Positions 53,160 to 63,231 are shown, numbered from the stretch's first letter. The stretch: DNA of 64,000 nt from Gracilibacillus oryzae (GCF_009498735.1 NZ_ML762429.1:87195-151194), one strand, 5' to 3'. Notes: generated from the sequence alone by a model not told the origin. Translations and numbers: made by a program.

Positions 53160-55457
53160 ATGTCGAAGTTATTTTACAGAATTGGTAAGACAGCATATAA
53201 CAAGCCATGGGCATTTATTGCCAGCTGGGTAATCATTTTAGGAATTATTATCGCAGCAATTGTATCAAATGGTGTGAGCATGACCAGTGAAACAAGAATT
53301 GATGGGACAGAAGCTCAGGAAGTTCTTGACCAGCTAGCAGAGGATTTCCCGGTCGCTTCAGGTGGTCAAGGAAGCTTTATATTTGAAGTCCCTGAAGGGC
53401 AGCAAGTTGACGATCAAGCTAATGCAGCATCACTTGCAAACGTGATTAACAACATTTATGAGTTAGACTTTGTCGTCAATCCGCTTGATATAGTAGGAGA
53501 TAGTGAAGATATGGCTCAACTGCAAGAGCTGCAAAGTCAGCTCGCGCAAATGCAGGAAAGCGAAATCTCTTATAGACCCTTAGTGGTTAACCAGATGCCT
53601 ATTCCAGGAGTCAAGGTCTCTGAAGAAGGGAACATAGCGCTTTTTCAATTTCAAATGACAGAACAAGCGGAGAACTTATCTGAAGATCAATTAAACCAAT
53701 TAACAGATCTAGCGGATAACGTTGAAGAGGATACATCAATTAATGCTCTCTCAACAGGTTCACTTCAAGGTACGGATATCCCAATCGGGGGCACCCATGA
53801 AATCATCGGGCTGATTGTTGCCGGGATTGTCCTTGTGGTGACATTAGGCTCACTTATTGCAGCAGGATTACCACTTCTTGTTGCACTTGTCGGTGTGGGT
53901 GTTGGAGTCGGTGGTACCTTTGCCATGTCGAGTCTGTTTGAAATGAACAGCCTTACTCCAGTCCTAGCTTTAATGGTTGGTCTGGCAGTAGGGATTGATT
54001 ATGCGTTATTTATTGTGAATAGACAAAGGAAGATAATTTTTGAAGAAAATCTGTCAGCTAAGGAAGCTGCGCCACGTGCGGTAGGAACAGCAGGAAGTGC
54101 CGTATTCTTTGCCGGATTAACGGTGATCATCGCGCTGTGCGGATTATTAGTTATCGGGATTTCCTTTTTAAGCAGTATGGCTCTTGTTGCTTCCTTGACG
54201 GTATTTATCGATGTACTTGTGGCACTTACATTATTACCTGCTATTTTAGGATTAGTTGGAGAGAGAATTGTATCCGCAAAGGCAAGAAAAAAACATAATA
54301 AGAAAGACAAGAACAAGCCTACTTTTGCAAGTAAATGGATTAATGGGATTATCAAGCTTAGATGGCCTGTTGTTGTGCTGATCATTTTTATTTTAGGTAC
54401 ACTAACGATTCCTGTTTCCGATATGAACTTAGGAATGCCTTCAGGGGCCAGTGCGAATAAGGATACAGCCCAAAGGCAAAGCTATGACATTATTTCAGAA
54501 AGCTTTGGCGAAGGTTATAACAGCACCTTGATTCTTGTAGCAAATGATAAGGATGGCAATGCAATTGATACACAAGAGTATCTTCAATTGCTATCTAATA
54601 TTAATGAACTTGATAGTACGGTAGAGGTATCACCAGGTGGGTTTAATGACGATGGAACGATAGGGATTGTGAGCATCACCCCAACTGCTGGCCCTACAGA
54701 TGAAGAAACACATGATTTAGTAGAATATTTGAGAACAAATGACTCTGTAGTTGAGAATACCAATCTTGATATCGGGGTAAGTGGACTAACGGCGATTAAT
54801 ATTGATATTTCGGATAACCTATCTGAGGTATTTCCAATTTATATTGGTATTATCGTTCTGTTATCCTTAGTTATCTTACTGGTTGTGTTCAGATCGGTTA
54901 TTGTACCAATCAAAGCAACAGTTGGTTTCTTATTGAGTATTATGGCCACGTTTGGTGTAACGACAGCCGTCTTTCAATGGAACTGGTTCGGAATAGGTGC
55001 TATATTCGGAATCGATACTGGTGGTCCTTTACTAAGCTTTATTCCGATTATGGTAACAGGTATCTTGTATGGTCTAGCGATGGATTACCAAGTATTCCTT
55101 GTATCCTCCATGCGTGAAGCTTATATTCATGGCCACAAAGGGGATAATGCAGTTATTAACGGCTATACCATTGCAAGTAGAGTGGTTGTTGCGGCAGCAT
55201 TAATCATGGTTTCCGTCTTCTCAGGCTTTATCTTTACAGATGACATTATGATTAAACAAATAGGGTTCGCCCTTGCCTTTGGTATTTTGATCGATGCATT
55301 CTTAATTCGAATGATCTTCGTACCAGCTGTCATGTCCATATTCGGTGACAAAGTTTGGTGGTTGCCAAAATGGTTAGATAAAATCTTGCCTAACTTGGAC
55401 ATTGAGGGTGAAAAATTAACGCAGGAACTTGCGAAGGAAAAAAGTGAAGAGAAGTAG
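53160..55457 (+). CDS. MMPL-family RND transporter
   Basis: A 765-residue protein, two repeats of one helix, a roughly 170-residue extracellular loop and five helices. Membrane motifs include GLAVGIDYALFIVNRQRK in the first half and GILYGLAMDYQVFLVSS in the second, with the Asp-Tyr pairs expected for proton coupling. It exports lipids or drugs in other bacteria; substrate here unknown. Cotranscribed with tetR and followed by a terminator. Confidence 0.93.
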   Translation: MSKLFYRIGKTAYNKPWAFIASWVIILGIIIAAIVSNGVSMTSETRIDGTEAQEVLDQLAEDFPVASGGQGSFIFEVPEGQQVDDQANAASLANVINNIYELDFVVNPLDIVGDSEDMAQLQELQSQLAQMQESEISYRPLVVNQMPIPGVKVSEEGNIALFQFQMTEQAENLSEDQLNQLTDLADNVEEDTSINALSTGSLQGTDIPIGGTHEIIGLIVAGIVLVVTLGSLIAAGLPLLVALVGVGVGVGGTFAMSSLFEMNSLTPVLALMVGLAVGIDYALFIVNRQRKIIFEENLSAKEAAPRAVGTAGSAVFFAGLTVIIALCGLLVIGISFLSSMALVASLTVFIDVLVALTLLPAILGLVGERIVSAKARKKHNKKDKNKPTFASKWINGIIKLRWPVVVLIIFILGTLTIPVSDMNLGMPSGASANKDTAQRQSYDIISESFGEGYNSTLILVANDKDGNAIDTQEYLQLLSNINELDSTVEVSPGGFNDDGTIGIVSITPTAGPTDEETHDLVEYLRTNDSVVENTNLDIGVSGLTAINIDISDNLSEVFPIYIGIIVLLSLVILLVVFRSVIVPIKATVGFLLSIMATFGVTTAVFQWNWFGIGAIFGIDTGGPLLSFIPIMVTGILYGLAMDYQVFLVSSMREAYIHGHKGDNAVINGYTIASRVVVAAALIMVSVFSGFIFTDDIMIKQIGFALAFGILIDAFLIRMIFVPAVMSIFGDKVWWLPKWLDKILPNLDIEGEKLTQELAKEKSEEK

Positions 55458-55470
55458 ATCTAATAAAAAT

Positions 55471-55506
55471 GGAGACTGTCCTAAGAGACATGTCTCTATT
55501 TTTTTC
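55471..55506 (+). terminator. Terminator of the tetR-MMPL operon
   Basis: GGAGAC/GTCTC(T) arms followed by TATTTTTTTCC on the plus strand. Confidence 0.8.
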
Positions 55507-55644
55507 CTTCACCCTTTTCTGTATTGACTTAACATAGTGCCTTAACACAGACTAATGAAACGAAGACATACATTTTTTGAAATGATATACTTATTGATAG
55601 AGATAAGAATGTTGGATACCATTTAGAAATGAAGGGGAAAAAAT

Positions 55645-56277
55645 ATGAAAGTAATTAAACCAAATATACCTGCAGAACTACCACAAGGAAATTTCCAGGA
55701 CATACTCTATGAGGAAGACCCACACCTAAGTAACATGGAAATTGAAGGATCTCATTTTGATAACGAGGTGCTGGATCGTGTTCATTTAAATAATATGGTG
55801 ATTAAACAATCGACATTTCAGCATACGTCTTTCGAAAATATCGACATTACAGATGTTCTTTTTGAGAATTGTGACCTTTCCAATGCCGACTTAAGTAAAG
55901 CGAGCATCCATCGAGTGGCATTCAAGAACTGTAAGCTATTAGGGGTGCAGTTTATTGAGGGGAGATTTGGCAATGTAACTTTTGATAATTGCGTCTTATC
56001 CATGTGCAATTTCGGTGATTCCAAATTAGAAAAAACACAATTCACCGAATCAAACCTCCAGAATGCGGATTTCTTTAATTGCAAACTGGCAAAAACAATC
56101 TATTCTTACTGTGACCTGACTGGGGCTAATTTCGACTCTACCAAGCTAAAAGGGGTTGATATTAGTACGTCTCAATTTGAAACACTCGTGGTGAAAATAG
56201 AGGATTTAAAAGGCTGCATCGTCTCCCAGCACCAGGCAATTCACTTTGCTTCCATGTTGGGACTGGATATACGATAA
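55645..56277 (+). CDS. Pentapeptide-repeat protein
   Basis: A 210-residue protein, nearly all of it pentapeptide repeats A(D/N)LXX, for example CDLSNADLSKASIH and ESNLQNADFFNCKL, forming a right-handed square beta-helix. A break of the pattern occurs near the C-terminus (LVVKIEDLKGC). Length and helix break resemble the Qnr/AlbG-like DNA-mimic group that protects gyrase, which is possible but unproven. AAGGGGAAAA lies before the ATG. The gene stands alone. Confidence 0.88.
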   Translation: MKVIKPNIPAELPQGNFQDILYEEDPHLSNMEIEGSHFDNEVLDRVHLNNMVIKQSTFQHTSFENIDITDVLFENCDLSNADLSKASIHRVAFKNCKLLGVQFIEGRFGNVTFDNCVLSMCNFGDSKLEKTQFTESNLQNADFFNCKLAKTIYSYCDLTGANFDSTKLKGVDISTSQFETLVVKIEDLKGCIVSQHQAIHFASMLGLDIR

Positions 56278-56285
56278 GCTTTTCC

Positions 56286-56741
56286 CGAAAAGGTTGGGAC
56301 AAAAGTAGTTTGTTGATCTTGAAATCCGGATGATCCGTAATTCGTTCGGATGATTAGCTTTTTGAAAAAGGATTTATCATCCTCCACTTGATCTCAGATT
56401 CTTGCTATGGAAGAGAGACTTTCAATAGAATGGATGATCGTGCCAAAACTTAGCTTAATTAATGCTGTCTTAAAGGGACAATATTCGTTCCACTTATTAG
56501 TCTAGAAATCATAAAGCTTTAGAAAATGCGAGACTCTTGCGGGAACAGCGCGAGCTGAAGATCCACTTGGTAAAGCGGGTTTCTTTAACAAGTTAGCAGA
56601 CCGCCGTGCCGGCAGAAAGCGAGTATTTTCCCCAGCGGTGTACTAGCATTATCTATATTAGTACATTAGTGAGTGACACACTATTGACATTTATTGTTCG
56701 GCTTTTAGATTAACTATTTTTGTTATGTCCCAGCCTTTTTC
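56286..56741. repeat. Bacillaceae repeat unit with inverted ends
   Basis: The ends are CGAAAAGGTTGGGAC (56286-56300) and GTCCCAGCCTTTTTC (56727-56741), inverted with one mismatch. Inside, 56529-56640 has GCGGGAACAGCGCGAGCTGA, then CAGAAAGCGAGTATTTTC and CAGCGG, a known type of interspersed repeat in Bacillaceae (known to me by pattern). No ORF. The right end touches the stop codon of the next gene and may serve as its terminator. Confidence 0.75.
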
Positions 56742-58151
56742 TCATCCCATCTGTTCCCTCGCTTGTTCTTCCCCAATCCGCTTCATATGACGACGAAAAC
56801 AGCTCATAACCAAAAGGTGGGCATTTGCCTGCGTATATTTGTAAATAAACCATGGCATAGACGGAAGATAGTCATGTATCGCAATAATCGCCTCATTTGT
56901 CTCCGGTATTTTCCTGAATTCCAGACGTCCTCTTTCATTATGCTCGGCATCTGACAGGAAGCCTCCCGTTATATAATAAAGGTCACGGTCTTCCGTACTG
57001 CGGTCAGGCGCATAAGACAACTCAAGCAATGGTTTTTTGTTGCCGATCCAGCCAATCTGACAGTTGAGATCCTCATCAACCGTTGTACGCACCCAAGGGT
57101 TAAGGAAGTCTTCCAGCCATTGAACATAATACCTTGCCACTTCACCAACGCGATAGCCTTCCGGAAGCGGGATTCTTTGTACGGAGCGGACATCTCGTTT
57201 TAGCGGCCCAATGTCCGGTTTCTTCAGAATCTTACGTTTATTGTCTTCTTCTTTTAGCGAATAAGCCGCTGCTTCTTTAAAAGAGATCTTCCCATCACTT
57301 ATCCCTTCTGCTTCTCTTTGTACTGTCAATGGGTGTTTCAGGCTATCCAGGAGCGGGTAAACCGTTTCCTTTGGTGTTTGTGTAATCAGGCGTAACCAAA
57401 GACGGGACAGATACAAGGAGAAAAAAGGGACATTATACATTTTCCGCTTTTTGCCCATTACCTCGGCTGTCTGCTCCATCATCTGCCGGTATGTCAGTAC
57501 CTCTGGACCACCGAGATCATAAGAGTCATTCACTCTCTTTTCATCTGCAACAGTCTTATTCAAGGATTGTAACACATCTTTTAAAGCAATCGGCTGTGTC
57601 TTGGTTCTGGTCCACTTTGGTAAAATCATTACAGGCAGACGTTTAACCAGCTTCGCCAGTATCGGGAAGGAGGAACCCTTTGGCCCAACAATTAATCCTG
57701 CGCGCAAAGCTGTTACAGGTGTACCATATGCTCGAAGGATTTTTTCCACTTCCAGTCTGCTTTTCAGGTGTGCCGACAGCCTCTTTTCTCCTTGTGGCAC
57801 AATGCCGCCAAGATAGATAATTTTCTTGACTCCCTGCTTTTTGGCGGCCTGGGCAAAGTTATCGGCAAGGATTACATCCATATCAGCAAAATTGCCCTGT
57901 GTAAGCTTGGCTGAAGGCATCATAGAATGCACCAGATATACTGCAATATCTGCACCCTCCAGGCCTTTTTCTGCATCCTTCAATGAAAACAAATCACAGG
58001 AACGCCAAGTGAGATCATCTGTATCTTCATGCTTATCCCCATTTCTGGAAAGCCCAATAATATTCATCCGTCCACGCAGCTTGGAAAGCAGATTCTGGCC
58101 GATATAACCGCTCGCTCCAGCTATTACAACAACAGGTTTGTTTTCTGACAT
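56742..58151 (-). CDS. NAD(P)-binding SDR / DUF2867-like protein
   Basis: A 469-residue protein. Residues 1-290 form an atypical short-chain dehydrogenase (GASGYIGQNLLSKL, KKIIYLGGIVP, RAGLIVGPKGSSF) that lacks the classical YxxxK. Residues 310-469 match a DUF2867-like lipid-binding or START-like part (EVARYYVQWLEDFLNPWVRT, then MPWFIYKYTQANAHLL). Function unknown. It is divergent from the Lin0512 gene; ribosome site AAAAGGATG. Confidence 0.82.
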   Translation of the reverse strand: MSENKPVVVIAGASGYIGQNLLSKLRGRMNIIGLSRNGDKHEDTDDLTWRSCDLFSLKDAEKGLEGADIAVYLVHSMMPSAKLTQGNFADMDVILADNFAQAAKKQGVKKIIYLGGIVPQGEKRLSAHLKSRLEVEKILRAYGTPVTALRAGLIVGPKGSSFPILAKLVKRLPVMILPKWTRTKTQPIALKDVLQSLNKTVADEKRVNDSYDLGGPEVLTYRQMMEQTAEVMGKKRKMYNVPFFSLYLSRLWLRLITQTPKETVYPLLDSLKHPLTVQREAEGISDGKISFKEAAAYSLKEEDNKRKILKKPDIGPLKRDVRSVQRIPLPEGYRVGEVARYYVQWLEDFLNPWVRTTVDEDLNCQIGWIGNKKPLLELSYAPDRSTEDRDLYYITGGFLSDAEHNERGRLEFRKIPETNEAIIAIHDYLPSMPWFIYKYTQANAHLLVMSCFRRHMKRIGEEQAREQMG

Positions 58152-58460
58152 ATGTCCACATCCTTTTTATCTCTGGTACTAGGCTATACCCTTCGAGAAA
58201 GGGCTGTAACCAATTGGGAGGGTATTCAGTCTGATTTAGTTATTTCGCCAAATTTCTCATTAGGTCTCGCACTGGTTTCCATATTTCCTGGGAAATAACT
58301 GAATAATTATTGGGGAATATTCGACAAATTCCCTTTGCCGAGATTACCATAGCTGGTTCCCTCTATTTTAGCAAATCTCTCATTTGATTTTCTTCCATAT
58401 ATATCTTAATCTAGAATATAGGATAACAAAAGCTTAATCATAAGAAATGGAGACGATTAC
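58152..58460. other. Intergenic region without recognised genes
   Basis: About 310 bases between divergent genes. Promoters for both must lie here; ATATAGGATAAC near 58418 is a candidate -10 region for the plus side. Confidence 0.35.
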
Positions 58461-58820
58461 ATGGAAAAAATTATCTTTGTCGAAACAGGGACAGGCATTG
58501 ATGTACACGGACAAAATGTTACAAAAGCTTGTGTCCGTGCAGTGGAAAATGCGATTCACTATAATTCTATGCCAGGGATTAAAGATTACTTGCCAGGACA
58601 GGATTTGCATAATATGAAAGTCAACGTAAGATTGGCAGTGCCAATGGATAAAGAAAATGTTGATATTGAAAAAGTAAAACAGGAAATTCCTTATGGCACT
58701 GTTACTGTTGATATTATTGATGGAGGAATGGCCACAACATCTGGTATTATCCTTGAAGATAAAGATGATAAAAATGATCTGATGTATATCGTAAATGCCG
58801 CTGTCGAAGTAGGCTATTAA
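58461..58820 (+). CDS. Lin0512-family protein
   Basis: A 119-residue protein with the family opening KIIFVETGTGIDVHGQNVTK and the ending IVNAAVEVGY. Small, soluble, two beta-alpha-beta units likely; function unknown. The aldo/keto reductase gene starts 14 bases after its stop, so the two form an operon. Confidence 0.85.
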   Translation: MEKIIFVETGTGIDVHGQNVTKACVRAVENAIHYNSMPGIKDYLPGQDLHNMKVNVRLAVPMDKENVDIEKVKQEIPYGTVTVDIIDGGMATTSGIILEDKDDKNDLMYIVNAAVEVGY

Positions 58821-58834
58821 GAGGAGGAATCTTG

Positions 58835-59827
58835 ATGAGATATGTTGCAAACACTGATCGTTACAGGGACATGGTTTATAATCGATGTGGGAACTCAGGG
58901 ATTCAACTGCCTGCAATATCATTAGGATTATGGAATAATTTCAGTGACAATGATCCAATCGAAAATCAACGTGTGATGTTGTTTAAAGCATTCGATCTTG
59001 GCATCACTCATTTTGATTTAGCTAATAATTATGGCCCGCCAGCAGGTTCAGCTGAAATCAATTTTGGCCGGATTTTACGAGAGGACCTTGCTGCCTACCG
59101 GGATGAAATGATTATTTCTACCAAAGCAGGTTTCCGCATGTGGGATGGACCATATGGTGATTGGGGTTCACGAAAATATTTAGTTGCAAGCCTTGACCAG
59201 AGCCTAAAGAGAATGGGACTGGAATATGTTGATATTTTCTACCATCACCGTCCAGATCCAAATACACCACTTGAAGAAACAATGGCTGCTCTTGATCAAA
59301 TTGTCCGGCAGGGGACAGCATTGTATGTTGGAATATCCAATTATGATGCCGATCAGACAAAAGAAGCAGTCAAGATTCTGCAAGAACAGAACACGCCATT
59401 TATAATCCACCAGGCAGCATACTCTATGCTTGATCGGAAAATTGAGCATGGTTTAACTGAGGTATTAGAGAAGAATAGCATTGGTTGTATTGCCTTTGTA
59501 CCATTAGCTCAAGGATTGCTTACAAATAAATATCTAAATGGAATCCCAAAAGATTCTCGTGCTGCTAAAGATTATATTCCATTCTTAAATGAAAAAGATA
59601 TCTCATCAAGTGTTTTACAAAAGGTCAAAAGCCTGAATGATCTGGCAGCTTCACGCGGCCAGTCACTTGCTCAAATGGCACTGGTCTGGGTGTTACAACA
59701 GAAATCTGTCGCATCTGCCTTAATTGGAGCGAGCCGTGCAAGTCAAATCGAAGAAAATGTTCGTGCGTTAGAGAATATCCAATTCTCTGCGGATGAAATG
59801 AAACAAATAAACGAGATCCTGAAATAA
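58835..59827 (+). CDS. Aldo/keto reductase (YghZ/L-glyceraldehyde-3-phosphate reductase-like)
   Basis: A 330-residue AKR14-like enzyme: RCGNSGIQLPAISLGLWNNF, the catalytic set in FDLANNYGPPAGSAE, STKAGFRMW and FYHHRPDPNTP, and the cofactor loop LIGASRASQIEENV. It reduces small aldehydes, including methylglyoxal and L-GAP in relatives. The ATG at 58835 follows GAGGAGG by 8 bases; a TTG directly before it is not needed. It is cotranscribed with the Lin0512-family gene. Confidence 0.9.
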   Translation: MRYVANTDRYRDMVYNRCGNSGIQLPAISLGLWNNFSDNDPIENQRVMLFKAFDLGITHFDLANNYGPPAGSAEINFGRILREDLAAYRDEMIISTKAGFRMWDGPYGDWGSRKYLVASLDQSLKRMGLEYVDIFYHHRPDPNTPLEETMAALDQIVRQGTALYVGISNYDADQTKEAVKILQEQNTPFIIHQAAYSMLDRKIEHGLTEVLEKNSIGCIAFVPLAQGLLTNKYLNGIPKDSRAAKDYIPFLNEKDISSSVLQKVKSLNDLAASRGQSLAQMALVWVLQQKSVASALIGASRASQIEENVRALENIQFSADEMKQINEILK

Positions 59828-59830
59828 TGG

Positions 59831-59863
59831 AAAACACCTCATGTCAAATGAGGTGTTTTTACA
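59831..59863. terminator. Terminator after the aldo/keto reductase gene
   Basis: Perfect 12-bp arms AAAACACCTCAT/ATGAGGTGTTTT, 5-base loop, then TT. Confidence 0.9.
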
Positions 59864-59892
59864 TATGAATTTACCAAAAAGGAGCAGCAATC

Positions 59893-60990
59893 ATGGAGTT
59901 TACTAGTAAAGAAGTTCAGCAATTAGAGCAGCAATTAATCGATATCGAAAATAAGAAAGTTTTGCCATCATCGGTTCTTGCTGTCATTTATCAAAAGAAG
60001 TTATTCAAATTATTTGTCTCTGAATCACTCGGTGGTAGAGGAATGGATCTGCCTGGTGCACTAAAGATTTTCCAGGAAGCCTCCACTATTGATGGGAATC
60101 TGGGCTGGGCTGTCACGATAGGTTCCGGCGGGGGAATGTTCTCAGCCAATTTTAGTGAACAGCTTGCCAAGGATTTATTTTCCCAGGAGAATGCCGTAAT
60201 CGCAGGCAGCGGGTTTCCTGGTGGAAAAGCAGTAAAAACAGATGGGGGATACCTTGTGAATGGGGAATGGAAGTTTTGCAGTGGATCCCCATATGCCACT
60301 ATTTTCACCGCCAACTGTTTAATAGAAGAGGAGGCAACTGTCCTTTCGTTTATTCTAAAACCTGAAGAAGTGGAAGTAATGTATGACTGGAATTCATTTG
60401 GCTTGGTTGCAACAAGCAGTCATTCGATAAGAATATCCAATCAATTTATCCCATCAGAGCGAACATTTTCTATAACGGAGATGAATAATAACTTTACGGA
60501 GGATATTCATCAGTTTCCATTTGTTCCATTCTCGGAAGCATCTTTCGCTTCTGTTGTACTTGGTATAGGGAAGAATTTTCTCAATGAAGTAAAAGTAAAT
60601 ACCAAAAAAAATAAATTAAATTGGGCAAAAGGCCATTTTGATAAATATCAGTTTGTCATTAGCAAATGGGAAAAGGAAATGGAAAGATGGAAAATTGCTG
60701 AAACAACCTTCTACAAACAGATCGATCAGGTATGGAACCTTTATCAAGAAGGATCGCCACTATCAGAAGACCAATTAGCAGAATTCTCACTAGTCTGTAA
60801 AAAGGCAGCTTCTACCTCATTAACCTGTGCCCAGAATCTATTTCGTTATATGGGAATGGAGATAGTAATGCAGCCTTCGAAACTGAATCGAATCTGGCGA
60901 GATTTACATACTGCTTCTCAACATGCTTTCTTAATACCTTATCGAGAAAATGAGTCAGATGCTTATGAGATAACTTTTGCAGAAAAATAA
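59893..60990 (+). CDS. Acyl-CoA dehydrogenase-like flavoprotein
   Basis: A 365-residue protein of the acyl-CoA dehydrogenase fold, slightly shorter than true dehydrogenases and closer in outline to group D flavin monooxygenases. SESLGGRGMDL, VNGEWKFCSGSPYATIF and a helical C-terminal domain with GMEIVMQPSKLNRIWRDLHT are visible. The catalytic Glu of standard enzymes is not evident. GGAGCAGC lies before the ATG. The DinB gene follows 52 bases later. Confidence 0.8.
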   Translation: MEFTSKEVQQLEQQLIDIENKKVLPSSVLAVIYQKKLFKLFVSESLGGRGMDLPGALKIFQEASTIDGNLGWAVTIGSGGGMFSANFSEQLAKDLFSQENAVIAGSGFPGGKAVKTDGGYLVNGEWKFCSGSPYATIFTANCLIEEEATVLSFILKPEEVEVMYDWNSFGLVATSSHSIRISNQFIPSERTFSITEMNNNFTEDIHQFPFVPFSEASFASVVLGIGKNFLNEVKVNTKKNKLNWAKGHFDKYQFVISKWEKEMERWKIAETTFYKQIDQVWNLYQEGSPLSEDQLAEFSLVCKKAASTSLTCAQNLFRYMGMEIVMQPSKLNRIWRDLHTASQHAFLIPYRENESDAYEITFAEK

Positions 60991-61042
60991 AGGAGATCTC
61001 CTCCCTGAGGTCGAAATAGTTAAAAAAAAGGAGGAGAGTTTT

Positions 61043-61546
61043 ATGTATACAGTGAATGACCTTATTGTGGATCTGAAGCAATTTAATGATTGGGTTCTAT
61101 CGCTACAGAAAATGGATAATGATCTGTTCTTCGAGCCTGTTAAGGAAGGCAAATGGTCTACAGCAGAGATTATTGTACATATTACATTCTGGGATAACTA
61201 CATAATGGATGATATTCTGCCGAAGATGGCACAAGATGCAAACATTGAGAGTATTGACTTTGATACGCTGAATCAAAAAGCATCGCTTCACGCTAAATCA
61301 GGTATCTCCCAGCAGCAAATTATTCAGGAACAGATTCAGGCAAGAACAAACTTGCTTAAAAAAGTAACAGAAATACCTGAGGAGGATTTTTCTGTTACTT
61401 TCCAGTTGAATGGGGAGGCAATCGATGAATATTCAGGCCATCCTCATTCTGTATTTAATTATTTCTGCAGTTTTGTCTGGCACGATAATCATCACCGCAA
61501 ACAGGTAGAAGCATTTCTTGAAAAGAAAGAATTACCACAAACTTGA
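61043..61546 (+). CDS. DinB-family protein
   Basis: A 167-residue four-helix-bundle protein. A probable metal site consists of one His in IIVHITFWD and two in HDNHHRKQVEAFL, the usual three-His pattern of DinB/YfiT-like thiol-dependent enzymes. GGAGGAGA lies 7 bases before the chosen ATG; the longer frame from 60977 overlaps the previous gene. Substrate unknown. Confidence 0.85.
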   Translation: MYTVNDLIVDLKQFNDWVLSLQKMDNDLFFEPVKEGKWSTAEIIVHITFWDNYIMDDILPKMAQDANIESIDFDTLNQKASLHAKSGISQQQIIQEQIQARTNLLKKVTEIPEEDFSVTFQLNGEAIDEYSGHPHSVFNYFCSFVWHDNHHRKQVEAFLEKKELPQT

Positions 61547-61605
61547 AACCTTTCCCCTAATTCTACGTAAAAAGTGATAGAGCTAAATGAGTTAGGGTGA
61601 TATTT

Positions 61606-62142
61606 TTGAACAAATATTATATAAACGATGTGCCTTTCTCCCTCTCAAACAAAAAAGCAATATCCGTCATGGATGAGCATGGAGTGGAAAAAGGATATAT
61701 AACCAAAAGTAAATTATCAAATTTGGAAAAGGGCAGTGTCTTCTCTTATACATGTACAGAAAATCAGCAAAGTTTTATTTTAGGTATAAAGAAAAATGGG
61801 CTCAAAAGGTTTGTTCTTGCAGAATATGAATTGCTTTTTGAACAAGACAGCTATTATTTAAGTGATAATATCGGTAAAAATCTGCTTTATTTTTCTGTTG
61901 ATGGAAAGTGGAATGACCAGGATATTCTATTCGAGGAAAACTGGTCAGGAGATATTGAATTGAAAGTAAATAAAGTGCATATGGCTACAATAAAAATAAA
62001 TGATGGAATCTTCAAAACAGTATTTGAGTTTTCGGAGTCACTAGAAGAAAGTAATATAATATTTGCTGCCACATTCCTTATGTATTTTATGGTGAAAATA
62101 TACAACGAAGAAACCGCCATTATTGAAGAGTTGTTTTTCTAA
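61606..62142 (+). CDS. Uncharacterised 178-residue protein
   Basis: Possibly an LURP-one/tubby-C-like fold: short beta strands such as AISVMDEHGVEKGYI, FVLAEYELLFEQD and ELKVNKVHMATIKI, and one hydrophobic helix at the end (IIFAATFLMYFMV). I prefer the TTG at 61606 (AGGGTGA 7 bases upstream) over the GTG three codons before it. No operon partner; a terminator follows. Confidence 0.65.
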   Translation: MNKYYINDVPFSLSNKKAISVMDEHGVEKGYITKSKLSNLEKGSVFSYTCTENQQSFILGIKKNGLKRFVLAEYELLFEQDSYYLSDNIGKNLLYFSVDGKWNDQDILFEENWSGDIELKVNKVHMATIKINDGIFKTVFEFSESLEESNIIFAATFLMYFMVKIYNEETAIIEELFF

Positions 62143-62150
62143 CAATTTTA

Positions 62151-62190
62151 AAAAGCGTCTCGCTCTCATTCAGCGGGACGCTTCCTTTTT
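62151..62190. terminator. Bidirectional terminator
   Basis: AAGCGTC-CGCT/AGCG-GACGCTT arms, then CCTTTTTT on plus and TTTTAAAATTG on minus. It serves the 178-residue ORF and manA. Confidence 0.85.
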
Positions 62191-62195
62191 TCAAC

Positions 62196-63152
62196 TCATA
62201 CATGGGACACGATAAACTCCGCATTTCCCTCTAATTTATACTCATCCACTGTTGCAGGAATAATAAAGTGATCCCCTTTGTTAATCTCATATTTTTGTTC
62301 ATTTACAATTAAGTTTGCTTCCCCTGTGATAACACTGACTTGCAGGAAATCACGATCTCTGACATTATCCACAGAACCTTGTAAGTTCCAGTGATAGACA
62401 GTAAAATATGTGTCTTTAACTAATTTCCTGCTCGTTAATCCTTGCTTCACTTCCTCTGTCTGCTGAAGAAGAGGAGTTTCATGCGGGACAGTTGTTACTT
62501 GTTTTGCCTCTTCTAAATGTAACTCTCTTGCATTTCCTTTGTCATCTGTCCGGTCATAATCATACACCCGATACGTGGTATCAGAGCTTTGCTGAGTTTC
62601 TAATATCACTATTCCTTTGCCGATTGCATGAATGGTACCACTCGGCACATAAACAAAATCGCCTGCTTTTACTTTTATCTTACGCAACAGTTGGTCCCAT
62701 TTGCCCTGGTCAATAAGCTGCTCTAATTCGTCTCTTGTCTGTGCATGATGTCCAATGATCAAGTCCGCACCTTCTTCTGCACTCAGTACATACCAGCACT
62801 CTGTTTTGCCATAAGACTCGCCTGCTGTTTCACGGGCATACTGGTCATCTGGATGAACTTGGACAGACAGATTGTCATTTGCATCCAAAATCTTAATTAA
62901 TAAAGGATATGCCTCCTTATTGTCAGTTCCCTTTTGAAATAACTCTCCATGGTTCTCCCAAGCATCCAGCAACGTTTTCCCCTCTAACGGCCCATTTTTT
63001 ATTTTACTTGGACCATGGGCATGGGCAGATATAGCCCAAGCTTCTCCAGTTTTTGCATAAGGGATTGTATAATTAAATTCAGTATGTAACTTATCTCCAC
63101 CCCATATTCGTTCTTTAAAAACAGGTAATAAAAAGATCGGTTCTTTATACAT
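62196..63152 (-). CDS. manA: Mannose-6-phosphate isomerase, class I
   Basis: A 318-residue cupin enzyme interconverting mannose-6-phosphate and fructose-6-phosphate. Zinc ligands are in LSVQVHPDDQYA (Gln, His) and GKTECWYVL (Glu), with a further His in PSGTIHAIGKGI. It has the short Bacillus form (about 315 residues). GAGGAG lies 6 bases before the ATG. It is monocistronic. Confidence 0.95.
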   Translation of the reverse strand: MYKEPIFLLPVFKERIWGGDKLHTEFNYTIPYAKTGEAWAISAHAHGPSKIKNGPLEGKTLLDAWENHGELFQKGTDNKEAYPLLIKILDANDNLSVQVHPDDQYARETAGESYGKTECWYVLSAEEGADLIIGHHAQTRDELEQLIDQGKWDQLLRKIKVKAGDFVYVPSGTIHAIGKGIVILETQQSSDTTYRVYDYDRTDDKGNARELHLEEAKQVTTVPHETPLLQQTEEVKQGLTSRKLVKDTYFTVYHWNLQGSVDNVRDRDFLQVSVITGEANLIVNEQKYEINKGDHFIIPATVDEYKLEGNAEFIVSHV

Positions 63153-63231
63153 TCGCTCCTCACCCCATTTTACGATTTATCTTCTTTAAAGATACTATCA
63201 CCTTACAGAAAAATCAATCTATATCACCTAT

